Positions 34,201 through 45,030 of a stretch of 64,000 nt of DNA are shown here, piece by piece. The notes beneath the pieces were generated by a model that worked only from the letters and a program-made list of their open reading frames with translations, ran no database searches and was not told the origin of the DNA. Numbering within the stretch: position 1 is the first letter of the stretch; each line of letters starts with the position of its first letter. Made by a program: the position numbers and the translations under genes. This stretch comes from Antedon mediterranea (lineage: Eukaryota > Echinodermata > Crinoidea > Comatulida > Antedonidae): the NCBI RefSeq assembly GCF_964355755.1, contig NC_092679.1, positions 13,630,932 to 13,694,931 of the forward strand, in the 5' to 3' direction.

Positions 34201-35064
34201 ATTGCATCCAGATGCCCTTGCCTCTAAAATCCATGGACATTTTAACGAGGGATTGATAAGACAAAAGAAAATCATCCCTAGTGCCCACATATCTATGAGC
34301 ATTAGGTCTTCTATTGAGGCATTCTTCAATAATTCATCGTTAACAAGAATTTCAGGGGCCATGTATGGAACAGTACCACGATCAAGACATTTAGACATTG
34401 AGGATAGCATTGACTGTGTCTGTATAAATTTTGATCTACCTTCCCCAAAATCAGTCAGCTTGCAAATTATTGGTTTAGTCTGAAACTGTTCAAAAAGTTC
34501 AGAAGAAGGTAAGTTAGCGTAGTGTTGATTACTCACCAAAATGTTTTCTGGCTTGAGGTCCCGGTGTGCAATGCCCTGTGAGTGCATGTAAGAAATACCG
34601 TTAATTATCTCTTTTCCTGCGTAACATACTAAATGATGAAAACTGTTGCAGTCATACATGTCTAGTTTCAGTAAAAGACTGGAAAGGTTGCTTATCTGGA
34701 AATCTTCACCAAATGACTTAAAGTCAAAGTAAATGTATTCTAACATGATTGCATAAGGTTGTTTGGACAATGCTTTGAGCTTTACAATATTATCATGCTT
34801 GAGCTCATGCAGTAGAGCCACCTCTTTAAAAAACATCTTTTTGTCTTCTGTGTCAAGCATTTGCGGCATTTTTTTTATGATTACACATTCAGGTTCTGTC
34901 ATTCCTGGGAGTTGATACGTGCTTGTATACACCACCTGCCCAAAAGACCCATTACCAACGATGCTGGTTACAGGTAGTTTATTACATTCAAATTCATGAA
35001 TTCCATGAAGTTGAATCATATCTGTTTTTTTCACCTTCAACTGAGGAATCTTTAATTCAGCCAT
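29247..35064 (-). CDS. Kinase - putative cysteine-peptidase module - tandem death-effector domains - LRR protein (1435 aa)
   Basis: Predicted CDS: complement of 29247-31222, 31862-32408, 33280-35064. Junctions are AAAG/GTAATT, TTTTTGCAG/ATACAA, ACCG/GTATGT and TTTTTCTTCAG/GTGAGG; the phases match (0 and 1). Residues 35-345: complete kinase with GNGSFG loop, K64, E81, HRD (D169), DFG (205-207) and GTVPYMAPE. Residues 395-560: possible papain-fold module with NSCAFIA (C406) and IIDTHP (H535). Residues 606-692: death-effector-like domain (LLIFCLFEKL, HSLFNQLD, GYITSSDVNLLLEI). Residues 707-775: second, more diverged one (LWDVVFKLETKLILP, KRFATLLGIL). Residues 790-1435: 11 units of about 57 aa, each two ribonuclease-inhibitor-type LRRs. 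No signal peptide or membrane segment, so probably cytosolic. Likely a receptor/adaptor in immunity or cell death (inference). A 5' UTR acceptor lies at 35081-35083. Confidence 0.85.
29320..31170 (-). repeat. 171-bp coding tandem repeat array (11 units)
   Basis: On the plus strand the words CACCTGATAGTTTGCA and AGTACCATCAATGTTACT recur about every 171 bp through the LRR exon. The repeat period equals the 57-aa protein unit, so the array can expand or contract in frame. Confidence 0.85.
31862..32408 (-). CDS. Exon 2 of the kinase-DED-LRR gene: tandem death-effector-like domains
   Basis: It encodes residues 596-778. Each half shows the DED pattern: a helix with aliphatic core, an L/F-x-x-L-x x-x helix 3-4 segment (SLFNQLD; LWDVVFKLE), a short turn, then LLLEI or FATLLGIL helix 5-6. 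The RxDL charge triad of classical DEDs is not clearly kept (AERLVLQYIE). Upstream in-frame codons to 32564 are intronic by the splice signals. Confidence 0.8.
32616..32700. repeat. Short inverted repeat resembling a pogo/Tigger-type end
   Basis: ACAGTACAACCCCTATTAAG is followed by its stem partner CTCCTTAATAGGGGTG about 30 bp on, then a further variant GTCCCCTGGATAAGGGTGTC. It lies in the first coding intron of the kinase-DED-LRR gene. The TIR-like start CAGTACAACCCC is reminiscent of pogo elements; no coding part. Confidence 0.45.
33280..35064 (-). CDS. Exon 1 of the kinase-DED-LRR gene: kinase and peptidase-like module
   Basis: It encodes residues 1-595. The kinase has all catalytic residues and should be active; the HRDLKPEN motif indicates Ser/Thr specificity. 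Closest general resemblance is to RIP/TKL or NEK-like kinases, but I cannot place the family. The downstream segment (VKIADKILN after C406, then a beta-rich stretch to H535 and GNGLILVG) resembles OTU/herpes-tegument-like papain folds only at the level of motif spacing. The frame reads on past the donor for 11 codons to a stop at 33247, which an unspliced transcript would use. Confidence 0.85.
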
Positions 35065-37240
35065 TTTCTAGTATATTGTTCTGAAACAAATGTGTAGAAA
35101 TTATTTTAATTGTAAATTATTCTAAAATTTAAATTAAATTTGTTTTCATTTTTTTCGTATATATACTGTAACAATGCTTTCAATGTTATTCAACTTGTAA
35201 TCTTGAATTATAAAATTACTACTACAACTACATACAAGTATTCGTACTATGCACATCAAGATCTCAGTTTTCTAGACACCTTAAATACGAGGGCACTCGA
35301 CAGTCGTAATATTTCATTTTGTATCATTTTGGTAAGTTATAATTTAGGTTTTAAGTAATTTTAAAACTTTCTTTAGAAACTTTACTGTGGAGTGTACAAT
35401 TTTTGACTTCAATAATTTGCAGAGCGAAAACCGTAAACTTCGTCTAGGTCAATGTTTTGTTTTGGATCTGACCAGCAATAAAGCGTGGCAGCATGTTAAA
35501 TTGCTGTGCAAAATAAGAAATTAAACCTATTATTGAATATATTGTTATGAGTGTGTACATATTACATGCAATAGCTTAGTTTATTGACCCGAGATAAAAT
35601 AACTTCTAATATAGCTAGAGTTCAAGTATTTATATTATAATTATTATAAAGTTGTATAGTATGGGAACAATAGACTTTTCTGAAGTTTTGTATACAATTA
35701 TACATCTTAAACCATGCATATCAAACACTCCCGCAAGGTACCTTATGATATAAACTAATATTGTGCTTATACAATAATATCCAGACTTATGGTTTACTAA
35801 CTTGCAATATGAAGAACAATACATATTATTATTATTATGTTATTAATTAATTATATATAATTAATTATTATTATTATTTTCTAGTGCCTCAATAATACGA
35901 ATGCACCCAAGTATATACAGAAAAGCAGATTTTTAAGAAAGCCAACAGAATAGTAGCTGTTTGCAACTGAAAAAAATGTTATACAAGGGAAGAAAGTATA
36001 CGTTTCCTGGTTGATATACATCAATACTATATAATAACACTTTAAATTAAAAACCTGCTAAGACAGGTCTTAATAGTGATACAGTATACTTTTTGTTATA
36101 AGAAAGTTTACTATAATTGAGATCAATTGTGCAAATCTCTAACATAAGTTATAGCTAAGTAGTGTTTTCTAAATCATTACTCAAAAGATATTTTCAGTAA
36201 GTATTTGGGTGCGGTTGAAAAATGCATGGTGTAAAATTTAACCTGTGTAATCTTAAATTATGCGTGCAACCTATGTTAGAAGTAAACCAATGATAAGTAG
36301 GCTTAATTTAGATATTGTAAACTGTAAAGTTTCCAAGGTATAATCTATCCATTTATTGTGGAAGTCGCCACAATTCAAACATAAAATAGCAATGATCTAA
36401 GGAAAAAATGTTCAATTTTACACATTTAAAAATTAAAATACAACATCTAAATACATAACGTATAAGTAAATAGTAATAATAATTTATACACACGATGACG
36501 TCAAACGCATATACTGTAAGCTGTATCTCGCTTTCGCATAAGATCTATGGTTGTATTACATAAATTAATATTGCGATCGCCTCGACGGCTGGATACATAT
36601 AACAAAAATTCATCGGTAGAAAGTGATTAGTGATTTGCAGATGCATTTTGACTAACGTAAGTTTATGGTTTCGCATTTTGGGAAAAAGGGCGTGGCAGGA
36701 AAAAAGAATACGTGCGATGACATCGAGAAACTACATGTCTTGTCCTTTTATCGCCAAGCGGTTCACCTTAAATAATATATTATATAATATTAAGTTACTA
36801 TAGGTCCTATTACTATTTCTGAGAAATTTAGTTTTTTTTTTTTCAAAATAATCTGCAGTATGCTACCAGTGAATGTAGGTCCGCATTACGTCATTACATA
36901 GACATGCATAGACCGCCGTTAGATAGATAGTTTAGCAGAATGGGAGGTTACTTACCGTATTCTTCAAAAGACATATACCTCTTTTGGTGACACAGTATAG
37001 TCGTGTATACTTTGTAGTTTTACCAGAGAAAAGTGAAATCCACTCTCCCTGATGTTGACTACCGTCCCAGTAGGCCCATCTGAAATGATTCTAAACCCGT
37101 GATATTGAAAGATCATTCGATTTAGGCAGGGATGGATTTAGCCAATCAAACGTGAGTACAACTTCAATAACAGAAGGTTGTTCAATTCAATTTTGCTTTT
37201 ATTTCGGATTCACGTCAATAGTTACACAATCGATTACAGC
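35065..37240. other. Upstream region of the kinase-DED-LRR gene; no other gene seen
   Basis: TTTGTTTCAG on the minus strand (35081-35090) marks a 5' UTR acceptor, so a non-coding exon lies further right. AT-rich sequence follows with an (ATT)n/(AATT)n run at about 35824-35880. No second coding exon was recognised. Confidence 0.45.
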
Positions 37241-37243
37241 ATA

Positions 37244-39301
37244 CAGGGCCGTAACCAGGTTTGACGGCGGGGTGGATCGTTAAGTTGTTTAGTGGAACCC
37301 AGGGGCGGATCCAGGATATTGAAATAGGGGTGGCGTAGCTTTGCGAGCGAAGCGAGCAAACATTGGCTGGGGGCCAGGGGGCCGCCAAGGGCCTCCGGTC
37401 GGGATCCAGGGGCCGACGGCCCCTGGAAATTTTTGGCGTTCTAGCGCATTGTAAGTCGTTTAAAAACGATTTACAAACATCTCATAATGTCATTTACCAA
37501 ACACTCTAAAGCTCGCAAATTACGACATGTGGAATATGCAGCTGATACTTACCTAGGGTACCAAAAGCAAGCTAACAACTTGCCTGTACTTTACATCTAA
37601 ATTTTTACAACGCGACGATGTTTTTCACCGTTATATTATAAACTTGTCCTAGCCTAGGCCGGTATTATTTTTTTACACGCGCGCCGCGGGTCGATCGCGG
37701 TCACTATACTTCGCATGCAGCTAAAGTAAAATGACGTCACGTTAAAGCAGGTCGTCACAGAGTCTCATGCATATTAATGAAGCAAACTTGCTGAGAGTGT
37801 TTTCACCAGTACCACGCAACACATTTATCGAAACTCCGAGCCATCGACTGACGGTCATGTTTTTGACAATTAAAATCACGGCATATTCAACGACCTGGTT
37901 TAAACGATAGTTTAAAAATTAGCGGTCGGCTCGATTACATTATATTTAGTGATTTGAAAAAAACAAAACACCTCTTTTGTCATGATGTCATCGCGATGTG
38001 TTAATGAGAATCATCGACGGGAAAGCAAATAAAACAACAAGGGTCATGAAATGCTGCAGCATTGTTAATATTCTAATAGTAATACGTTTTAATAAAATTT
38101 AGCCCTAACGGGATAATTTTCATAGGCATACAGTCCTAGCCTTTGTTTTTATTGTACTTGATAAATGGGCGCGTAGTATAGTAGCACTGACCATGTGGCT
38201 TCATCAACTCTATTGATCGTCTGAGGTACGCTACTCTACAATACGGGAGTGACGATCACAAAGGATGCCGACCTGCTTAGTGGAACGCGACCAAGCTCAC
38301 CACGTGACTTTTATCAACTTGCTCCTTTTACACTTAACTGTGAATGATCGTTGGTAACGCTAGAGATTGATAGTACACAAAGGATGTCGACGTACATGCT
38401 TGGTGGAATGCGATCAAGCTGACGATGTGCTCCGACGTACTATTTTCACTATGAAAATGTGCAAACCATCGGTGATTGATGACCGTCGAAACGATACGTG
38501 TTTTTAAAATCTATTTAATTAAACAAAAAAATACGCCCCCGCTAGATCCGCCACTGGAACCATACCCTCGAAATTTTTTTCTCTATATGCCTATGGCCGC
38601 AAATCCCATTTCCGGCTATTCTCTTTTGTTTATGAACTATATTGTTGGTGTAATTTCCAGCCCACAAATTTCAATTGCCGACCTTAATATTGCCGACCTT
38701 ATATTGTCAGAGGACGGCATTCTCTTGCCGACCGAAATTAGGCTAGATCCCTCCTCCTTTCAAGCCTCCTAGCAACAACATGGTACATTAGGGATCGTAT
38801 CATTGAGACTTTAACAGGCATATTCACCATCATGTGGTGTTTAGGTTAAAAACCATGGAATTAAGATGATCCCTGAATTCACTCAACCATTGCATCTTGC
38901 ACTTGCGTCCGTGTGAGTGTGAGCTGCATGCTTTCTCTATCAAGCAGCTGGCTGGGCACGTCACACACGCACGCGGAGATCTGTGTAGGGGAATACCCTG
39001 TTATGTCAACCAAACAACAACTATGCTCTGTGTACAGCTCGCTAGCTCCAGAACCACGATGTTCAGCAGTTATCAAATAGAACTTATCTTGTAAATTTTA
39101 GTGTTAGGTTTTTATATTTTAGTTAAAATATATATATATATATATTAATTAAATTTATTAAGGCTTGACTAGGCTTGTAGTGAACAATCGTCGTGTTGTG
39201 TTAGTATGCCCAGCAAAAAAAAAGTGGCAGGCCAAGCGGAACTCGCTGTTCAGCGGGGGGGATCGTACGATCCCCCCGATCCCCCCCTGGTTACGGGCCT
39301 G
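37244..39301. mobile_element. Outer TIR element with 5-bp target duplication GCATA
   Basis: The left end CAGGGCCGTAACCAGG (37244) pairs with the right end CCTGGTTACGGGCCTG (39286-39301). GCATA flanks both (37239-37243 and 39302-39306). It carries a second complete TIR element inside (37300-38556). Internal frames, including 38476-38772, have no transposase motif. Non-autonomous; family not identified. Confidence 0.78.
37300..38556. mobile_element. Inner, nested TIR element with 5-bp target duplication GAACC
   Basis: The left end CAGGGGCGGATCCAGG (37300) pairs with the right end whose reverse complement is CAGTGGCGGATCTAGC (38541-38556). GAACC flanks both sides (37295-37299 and 38557-38561). 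GCTTTGCGAGCGAAGCGAGC lies near the left end. CAG-GGGCGGA ends are widespread in non-autonomous hAT-like elements, but 8-bp duplications would be expected for hAT, so the family is uncertain. Confidence 0.78.
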
Positions 39302-40060
39302 GCATACATGAAGAAATAAATACAATGGTTGCCTTAAGTTCAACTGGCGTATATTGAATAATAATACAACTCTGACTGTGGCACGATCGTTTTCAACCAA
39401 TCAATAAGCAATATAAGGTTGGCTATATAGAATGCCTGAATAATAAAATTTAATAATACTTTCATCCCCGCCCCTATTATTATCTCTTAGCGCGTAACTG
39501 TACATTTACCATACTTAAATAACAGTGGCGTGGCCTATATAATAATGATTATACATGGGCTGTACTTAGGATCAATGACACCAAATCAGTGGGATTACAC
39601 ACCTATCAAATCCTGTGTAAATATAGACGTATACGACGGTTAAATTATTTACTTATAATAATAGAATAACTGGTAATAATATTTTATTAATATAATATTA
39701 GCAAACCCAACTATGTCATCCATTTTCAATGACGATGGAAGCAGGACATTTTTCTTTTTCATTTTTTGTTGCCTCTTTATTTTTCGATCCACTAGAAAGT
39801 CTGAACCTATGTGTTGGGAATTTACTAATTTACGCGTTAATTTTTACGTTTTGGGTTGCGACGCTACATATTTTGAAACATATTTATTTAAAATAATAAT
39901 TTACGAATTAAGAACACATTTAGTTTATTCTACTACAGTCTCACTGTCGTCATTGTAGCAACAAAGCTTGGATTGTCTCAGTCCATACCTACATGAGATT
40001 AGCTTTTAAGCACGAATTCAATTTAAATCATTAAAATAAAAGAAACGGTTCTGATACAAT
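39302..40060. other. Gene-free stretch
   Basis: Nothing recognisable was found in this non-coding stretch; the open frames seen (for example 39713-39958) show no motif. Confidence 0.35.
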
Positions 40061-40200
40061 ATGATTCCTAATACCACTGCTGTAGGCCTATGGTTTGTCT
40101 ATTGCCTAGATCCTTTGTAATGTCGCCATAGACTAGGCCTACTGCTCTGATTTTGAGGTCGTGTAAATTTAGAGAGGATAAATTACTACCATTACTACCA
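40060..40200 (-). pseudogene. Partial duplicate of the 3' end of the unidentified gene at 41635-42758
   Basis: The minus frame contains ITKDLGNRQTI, the same tail as the longer copy at about 41660-41700. The shared DNA includes TGGTTTGTCTATTGCCTAGA and CTGCTCTGATTTTGAGGTCG. Only about 130 bp of the gene remains, directly left of the fold-back element at 40222. Confidence 0.65.
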
Positions 40201-40221
40201 ACTACTGGAGAGATTATAATG

Positions 40222-41232
40222 GGGTGCAGGTCAAGTCGGCCCCATACCGTCTCGGCCAAAGTCAAGTCGGCCCCACGTCAAGTCGGCCCCAAGGCAACTC
40301 GGCCTCAAGTCAACTCGGCCTCAAGTCAACTCGGCCTCACGTCAACTCGGCTAAAAACTAATCGGTCAACTCGGCCACGATAAAGTATGGAACGCAAAAA
40401 GTGCTTAATATTATTATGATTATTACTATCCACGCTTTAAAAAGAATGAAGAAATAAGAAAAATACTCATATAAAAAAATGATTCATGATTTGCGTTTTT
40501 AAAAAAGGGGAATCCCCCGGTCAGCGAAAATACGTAGCAGTTTTAGATATCGAAATAGCTGCCAAAGGCGCAGAGCTAGGGAGGCGCAGCTACGAATTGG
40601 TTTCAGATGTTGTCGCCTAATCAAATGCATACACTGAAAATTTCTACGCGTGATTCAACCATGGAGTTACCATTATTTTATACCTCAATGATTAAACCAA
40701 ACAATCCTATTACACCTAATAAATGTCCTCGCATATCGGACATGTTTATTGAATTTTGACGCACGAACGAACATACGCGCTGACGTACGTGCATCATCAT
40801 TATTGGGCCTATTTATTATCCAAATGTTCATTGTAATCATTAATAATAGCATGAATGCTTATCAATTGTTTGTTAGGCGCAATTTGAACAATTTGTGCAA
40901 TTTGAAATTTTATTAAACGTAAATAAAGGAAAGTTGTTGAAATCATTCTTATTTGTTTTTGTTAAATGTATTATTGTCTAAATATTAATATTAATTAAAG
41001 ATCAGGATTATTCATAGGTAAAAAAATGTGAAGAAATATCAATCCCCTTTCTTTGCACTTTTCCGTTTCATACTTTAACGGGGCCGAGTTGACCGATTAT
41101 TTTTTGGCCGAGTTGACGTGAGGCCGAGTTGACTTGATGCCGAGTTGACTTGAGGCCGAGTTGACTTGGGGCCGAGTTGATTTGGGGCCGACTTGACTTT
41201 GGCCGAGACGGTTTAGGGCTGACTTGGATCGA
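40222..41232. mobile_element. Fold-back element built from iterated 16-bp GTCGGCC/ACTCGGCC phrases
   Basis: The left arm (about 40225-40395) reads CAAGTCGGCCCCACGT, CAAGTCGGCCCCAAGG, CAACTCGGCCTCAAGT and so on in 16-bp steps, then TAATCGGTCAACTCGGCC and a stretch like AAAGTATGGAACG. The right arm (about 41065-41232) is its reverse complement with the same order of variants. The middle is AT-rich and non-coding. The element separates two paralogous copies of an unidentified gene. Confidence 0.75.
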
Positions 41233-41634
41233 AATTTTATAATGCATGCCAGCGAGTATTGTCTAAAACTCAACAAACACAAGAGATTGATCATCGAGAA
41301 TGTATTTTATCTTGTGTATGACATTTTATTTTCAAATCATTTCATATTAATTCAGACTTTAAAAATTATGCAATCATGTGTCTTGAAAATATTATTTTGC
41401 TCACGTAGTGCCCATACAGGTTTCCTTTCATTCGGATCATCAATGCTTGTGAATAGTCGCTTTCACCAACTGTCATCATGTGAGGAACTCTGTTGAAGTT
41501 AGACTATGTTTCATTACAGTATGAACAAATTTAGTTGGAACGAAACTTGACTCTGGGTTTTCACCACGTTCTCGGAATCCATACATCTTAAGAGTAACTT
41601 TCTATCAATTAAATTTAAATCATTGAAACAGTTT

Positions 41635-42758
41635 CTAATTCAATGGATTCCTATACCACTGTATGGTTTGTCTATTGCCTAGATCCTTTGTAATTTGACG
41701 TAAACTGCTGCTCTGATTTTGAGGTCGTGTCATGTCTGGTGGTCTTGGTGCTACTTTTGAGGGTTTTGCCATTGCCAATTTTCCTGTGGCATTTATTGAT
41801 GGTAATGTCAAACTAGTAGTATGTTCGTCGTCACTTGGAAGACGAGTTGCAATCAGCCGTGGTGGGCTCAGTTGTGGCCTGTTCGTTAGTCGTCCATTTG
41901 GTGGTTGCTTCCTCGAAGCTTTCTTGTCTGTTGCCGTCTGTCGATCAGTGTTATTCGAGGAACGTCTTCCAAAAGCAGCATTATCAAGCGATGGACTGCT
42001 TCCTGACTGGATGGTTGAAAATGAGGCAGCTTTACGTCCGACGCTTTCATCTGAAAGTTTTTTTTCTTGTATCAGAAGTGTAGTGGTTGCCCATCTTTTG
42101 ACAGCTTGCAGTCGTTGGGCTAGAGTTGCCTCTATGGAGTCTTTTAAATAGAGGACTAGATTTACCAGCAAGTTCAACCATATCCAAAAGACTTCTCTCG
42201 TGCTGCTTCTCTCTTTGAGGCTTTCTTGTACCCTTCATTAAATCTACAAAGTAAAAATATAAATAGGTCTTTTTTCAGTTCAACACATTTAACCTAGAGC
42301 ATGGTAGACTGGTTTGACTCCATCTGATACCCATTAGTGGTAGCCTACATGATTCTTAATTGGGAGACATGTGTTTTACCTTCGTGACGGGAGAATCCTA
42401 TTTTATTTAGATGACATCAAGTCACACCCAGAAGCCACATCTTTAGGATGCACATCAAAGATCTGAAAATCTGTGTTTGATCTATATCTACGATCGCCAG
42501 ATAATCTATATTATAAGAAAACATGGATTTATAAACAATAATATTGTTCTAAATGATTTCGGTACAAATACGGTTATGTATGTAGGCCTATATTATATTG
42601 GCGTGTGTACCTAGGCCTAGGCTAAAAAAACATTGATAGAAAACATTGTTCAAAAAATGTTTCAATACACAAATCTTTTATCTATTTATTATACATGCTA
42701 TTGAAATTTCATTTAGACTATAATTTAGTAACTTACCGTTTGTTTTTCGTGAATCCAT
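41635..42758 (-). pseudogene. Unidentified host-like gene: small first exon plus frameshifted main exon
   Basis: A candidate first coding exon, 42758-42737, encodes MDSRKTN and ends at ACG/GTAAGT (phase 1). A strong acceptor TTTTTACTTTGTAG precedes 42243, and the phase-1 join reads DLMKGTRKPQREKQHERSLL. Near 42165 the good coding frame shifts by one base and continues as LKDSIEATLAQRLQAVKRW to a stop at 41635: a basic, Ser/Pro-rich, probably disordered tail with a helical N-terminal part. Either there is a one-base indel (pseudogene or assembly error) or an unusually short 25-bp intron. I do not recognise the family. The tail ends ITKDLGNRQTIQW, duplicated at 40068-40200. Confidence 0.5.
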
Positions 42759-43079
42759 TAGTAAATTCTGCTGAAATATTTTCGGAGAAATTGCAAGACA
42801 GTGTAAGCTTGTTGTTTGCTTTTAGACGTTTGTATGCTGTAGTTACTATACTAACGCGATACGTATACAATGGCAACAATCACGCGCTGTGCGTGTTACC
42901 ATGGCTGGAAGTTGGAGCATGCGCATTAATGCACTGTAATCTGCAGCTGTGATGTGTGGCAAACAATTATGACATGAACTTACATTGTTATAAATAAACA
43001 AGACCATTTCATTTCATTTCATTTATTTCGTCTCACATAATTATAACAAAAAATAACAAACAATAGAGAGAGACAGGAT

Positions 43080-43740
43080 TCCCAAAAGCGCAAATTTAAG
43101 TCAGTGTTTACCGACCGACCTACCGACCGATCGACATAGCTAGCTATAGAGTAGCGTTTGCACGCGATTAAAATAAATAAATAATTAAATTAAAAACATT
43201 TATATTTGCCTCCAAGTATTAATATCGAGTGTCAAAATAACGAAAAACATGAATATGAGTTAGTGTTTACCGACCGACTGACCGACATAGTGAGGTACTA
43301 AAAAAACGAAAGAAATATGAATATGAGTTAGTGTTTACCAACCGACTAACAGGCTGACATTGCTGAACATGTTAACCGACTAACAGACCGAAATTGCTGA
43401 ACATGTTAACAAATGTTCAACATTTTTTTTAAACATTTATATTTGCCTCCAAGTATTTTAATATCAAATTAAAGAAAAATATGAATATGAGTTTAGTGTT
43501 TACAGACCAACCGACCGAAACTGCTGAAAAATTGTTTTAAACACTTATGTTGGCCTCCAAGTATTAATATCCAGTGTCAAATTTAAAAAAAAATATGAAT
43601 ATGTGTTTAGTGTTTACTGACCGACCGACCAACCTACCGAAATTGCTGAAGATGTAAAAAAATGTTGAAAAATGTTAAAAAACATTCATTATATTTGCCT
43701 CCAAGTATTAATATCCACTGTCAAAATAACTGGGAAAAAT
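43080..43740. repeat. Tandem repeat of about 110-130 bp carrying (CCGA)n blocks
   Basis: Units contain TATTTGCCTCCAAGTATTAA (near 43205, 43440, 43553 and 43690), GAATATGAGTTAGTGTTTAC and short ACCGACCGAC runs. The (CCGA)n and GTGTTTACCGACCG words link it to the inverted ends of repeat family X. Confidence 0.7.
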
Positions 43741-44163
43741 ATTAATATGAGTTTCAATTAAATAAATAACCGATTAGCAAACGATACAGTACGGTAGTAT
43801 GTTGCTATGAGTATAATTATCATACCGACTAACTGTTATTTATTTGATATAATACAGATTCCATCGATCAATATCTAATGTAAAGATCGTGTATGCTTGC
43901 TTTTTTACACGATCATACAATGGAGTGTGTGAATTTTGTTACATTAAAACAAATTTAAAAATGTATAATTAGTAAAACAAAATAGCATTGAATTTAGAGA
44001 GGATAAATTACTTTGAAAGTAGAAAATACAGGTTTCATTTCTAGATACAAAATCTACTTTTAATAGGATAGGGGTTATGCCTAGTTTCGATGTAAATGTT
44101 GTATGACTTATGAATTCTATCGGAATGAGATAGAATGAAAATCAATACAAAATAAATACTTAC

Positions 44164-44186
44164 CGTTTGTTTTTTCTTGATTCCAT
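44164..44186 (-). pseudogene. Duplicate first exon of the unidentified gene
   Basis: It encodes MESRKNK followed by CG/GTAAGT, and matches the exon at 42737-42758 in sequence and in the donor, with one extra A that changes the phase. Upstream sequence is also similar (GCATTAATG-containing stretch at about 44325 versus 42923). No matching second exon follows in phase between the two copies. Confidence 0.5.
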
Positions 44187-44388
44187 TGTATATTTTGTTA
44201 GAATTAATTCCGAGAAACTATAGTATAATTGCCTATGATTATAATGCAGTTTGTATAGTATGTTGTTGCTATTTACGTATACAAACGCGCGCTACGTGCG
44301 TTGCTAAAGAGATATTTGATCATGCTCATTAATACATTGTGTTCTCAAATATACCTACCGTTTTCACTTATTTTCTTAATATTCATTC

Positions 44389-44625
44389 GAATAAACGCCC
44401 AGGGGAGTGTATTGCTAAGGAGGGTTTTTAGAGGGTAGGGCTATTCGAGGGAGGCGTTTTATTCGGAGAAGGCGTTTATTTTTTGGGTGTAAATATGTAC
44501 AATCAAATAAATACCCCCTAAATATAAATAAGTACAACACAATTAATATCGAGAACTTATAAAATACAATAAAAACTGGGGTTATTCGAAGGGAGGGGAG
44601 GTAGGCGTTTATTCAAAATGATGTT
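44389..44625. mobile_element. MITE-like element with AATAAACGCC ends
   Basis: TTCGAATAAACGCCC at the left pairs with GGCGTTTATTCAAAA at the right. Variants (GAGGCGTTTTATTCGG, AAGGCGTTTATTTTTTG) are repeated near the left end. No coding content. Confidence 0.55.
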
Positions 44626-45030
44626 CTAAGGGGGTGAAATCTCAAAATACTCAATAACTTCTTTTTTTTCACAAATTTCTTGATTTTAAACAAAAGCGCA
44701 AACAAAATACACAAGTATTTAAGGCCGTCTGAACATTAATTTTAGAATCGAAATTCGTAAATTGGTTGTCGCATGGCAATATTTCAAAATGTATAAATTC
44801 TTTTATAATTCAAAACAGGCTATATTAATGTGTAAAATCTATTTAAATCAGGGAAGAGTGAATATTAACCTATCGATCTATCATTCATACAATGTTGAGT
44901 TGAATGCTTACCTCCCTGCTGTCATCATATTAATTGCTATGAATTCATCTAATCAAAACATTATTAAATGAAAGGCTGTTTGATTGACTGGTGCAGCTAG
45001 GTAAACTGTATGTTCCGAGATTTATATATA

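Noticed and set aside
34085-34483. 132-aa plus-strand frame opposite the kinase exon
   Set aside because: Antisense shadow of the kinase coding sequence.
38476-38772. 98-aa open frame with PPLDPPLEP and LPTEIRLDPSS
   Set aside because: The proline-rich part is a translation of the TIR of the inner nested element, and the rest reads repeated GCCGACC words. Not a gene.
42890-42925. GTTACCATGGCTGG and similar words upstream of the unidentified gene, resembling an RFX X-box of ciliary genes
   Set aside because: Only half-site similarity, and the gene itself is unidentified and possibly broken.
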